Assembly (NCBI GenBank): GCA_004154925.1
Contig: QJNS01000147.1
Location: 62,001-126,000, forward strand
Source: Monosporascus cannonballus
Lineage: Eukaryota; Ascomycota; Sordariomycetes; Xylariales
DNA length: 64,000 nucleotides
Direction: 5' to 3'
Shown here: in pieces, positions 62,879 through 64,000 of the stretch
How positions within the stretch are numbered: the first letter of the stretch is position 1
How the letters are laid out: every line of letters starts with the position of its first letter
The notes under the pieces: model-generated
What the model was told of the DNA's origin: nothing
Databases searched by the model: none
What the model saw: the letters and a program-made list of their open reading frames with translations, nothing else
Program-made: the position numbers and the translations under genes

Positions 62879-64000
62879 GTTTTGGCGTTATTCCATAAAA
62901 AATAAGAGGTGCATTTCGTTTTTTCCTTTAATTCAACTTATATCCCGAATATAAGACATATTATTCTTTTTTTTCCTATTATTTCTTAAACTGTCGATTA
63001 TTAATTTTGATTATTTTTATAATGTATTAGTTTAAGGCAATTATTCGTTTAATTCGAATAATTTCATTTTTTATATCGTCCTTTAATTCTTTATAAAATA
63101 TATTAATAAAGGTATCGGCTTCGTTATTTCTTTATCCTGCTTTAGCCGTAAAACTTTTGAAAGTTACGGCGTACTTAGATATAAATCCTTTTTTTTTAAA
63201 ATTATAGAAATTACTGGGCCGTAAATTATTTTTTATCCGGATTACCGAAATTATCGCATATTTTGTCCTCGAAATTAGTATAAAGCGAAAAAATCTTATT
63301 AATAAAATTCTTTTTATTCGGTTTTTTTATTTCTAAAAATTTTTTATAATAGATTTAAATTAATTAGCCGCATCTTTTATTAAATATGCTTTTATTATTA
63401 ATACCATATTTACTAGGTTATTAAGGTTTAGAAAATAAAGGTAAATTCGTACCTAAATTAAAAAAGTTTAAGAATTATTTTTTTTATCGTAAGGTTCCGG
63501 CTTTTTAGGCTTTATACGGGCGAAAGCAGTTTGGGCAGGTGGTATAGCCTTATGTTATCGGATTTCTTTTTCCAGTTTCCGAATTCGAGCCGAAAATTAT
63601 TAAGTAAAGGTTTTTTAAATGTTAATCGATATTTTAACAATGTTAAATATTGCTTAAAGTTTAACGGTATTATTAAACAAAAGTTTATAACGTATAACGA
63701 ACTAAACGGTTTAACTAATTATTAAACTTTAAGTTGACGGGTTTATATTAACAGAAATATCATGGAAATCTAAGTAATAAATATAATAACGTATTACGTT
63801 TCGTAATGCTAAAAATGCCTTAAGTAACGATATTATATTATAAGCTAAAATTATTTAAATTATAGAAATAATAAGCGTATATATTTGCATAGGTTAATTG
63901 GATCTTTATTGGATCTTGTCGTTATTACAGATCTAATGTTATTGGATTCGGTTAGTTCTGTATGGATTTATTTGGATTTTGATGCTAAGAGAGATCCAAA
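62879..64000 (-). mobile_element. Family A retrotransposon copy 4, 5' part and LTR start
   Basis: Resumes the interrupted element with the second GTTTT and aligns with 4,055-5,050 of copy 1: gag region on the minus strand, then the 5' LTR from about 63,703 to the window end. The LTR matches 50,228-50,524. The element would extend past 64,000. Confidence 0.82.
63703..64000 (-). repeat. 5' LTR of family A copy 4 (cut by window end)
   Basis: Pairs with 50,228-50,524. It differs from it mostly by C/T and G/A changes and is the more degraded of the two in its first 150 bp. Confidence 0.8.

Noticed and set aside
1..64000. CRISPR array or bacterial-type operon
   Set aside because: No regularly spaced repeat-spacer pattern; introns and RIP show eukaryotic fungal DNA.

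Overview
The window looks like a chromosome segment from a filamentous ascomycete (Pezizomycotina). It has a two-compartment structure. About 51 kb is extremely AT-rich DNA made of old, nested LTR retrotransposons. A roughly 12.7 kb block of ordinary base composition (about 11,075 to 23,770) sits inside it and carries ordinary single-copy genes. The genes have short (60-71 bp) introns with GT...AG ends, CTAAC/CTAAT-like branch sites and CACCATG-type starts, all typical of such fungi. In the AT-rich part most remaining C lies in CpG, CpA is rare, TpA is very common, and reading frames are broken mainly by TAA at former Gln codons. This is the signature of repeat-induced point mutation (RIP). 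The species cannot be named from the sequence.

Layout. 1 to ~5,290: a RIP-degraded Ty3/gypsy element (family A) on the minus strand, cut by the window edge. ~5,290 to 11,070: degenerate AT-rich repeat DNA with a small non-degraded palindromic element (6,739-6,857). 11,075 to 23,770: the gene island. It holds a truncated secreted-protein-like ORF at the left border, a mitochondrial succinyl-CoA:3-ketoacid CoA transferase (minus, 3 exons), the ribosome-biogenesis factor UTP22/NRAP (plus, 2 exons), and an MFS transporter of the Dal5-like anion:cation symporter family (minus, 4 exons). About 2.6 kb without a convincing gene follows. 23,770 to ~46,200: nested retroelements. A second family-A copy (minus) is split by an ~11.4 kb gypsy element (~27,559-38,991). 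A further family-A copy in plus orientation follows (~39,440-46,190). ~46,200 to 49,300: the most AT-rich stretch, with no recognisable coding. 49,300 to 50,230: a ~0.9 kb less-degraded pocket with a 13-bp tandem repeat. 50,228 to the end: another family-A copy (minus), split by a complete gypsy element at 55,647-62,878 that has matching LTRs and an intact 5-bp target duplication (GTTTT).

The genes do not form an obvious pathway. SCOT (ketone-body/acetoacetate activation in mitochondria) and UTP22 (nucleolar small-subunit processome) are divergent housekeeping genes sharing a 717-bp intergenic region with clustered CCAAT boxes. The transporter is convergent with UTP22. No CRISPR array, rRNA or tRNA gene was recognised. 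The most unusual signals are a conserved reverse-oriented extra ORF at the 3' end of family-A retrotransposons, paired palindromic mini-elements that have resisted RIP, and short motifs shared between the island border and the 49.4 kb pocket.
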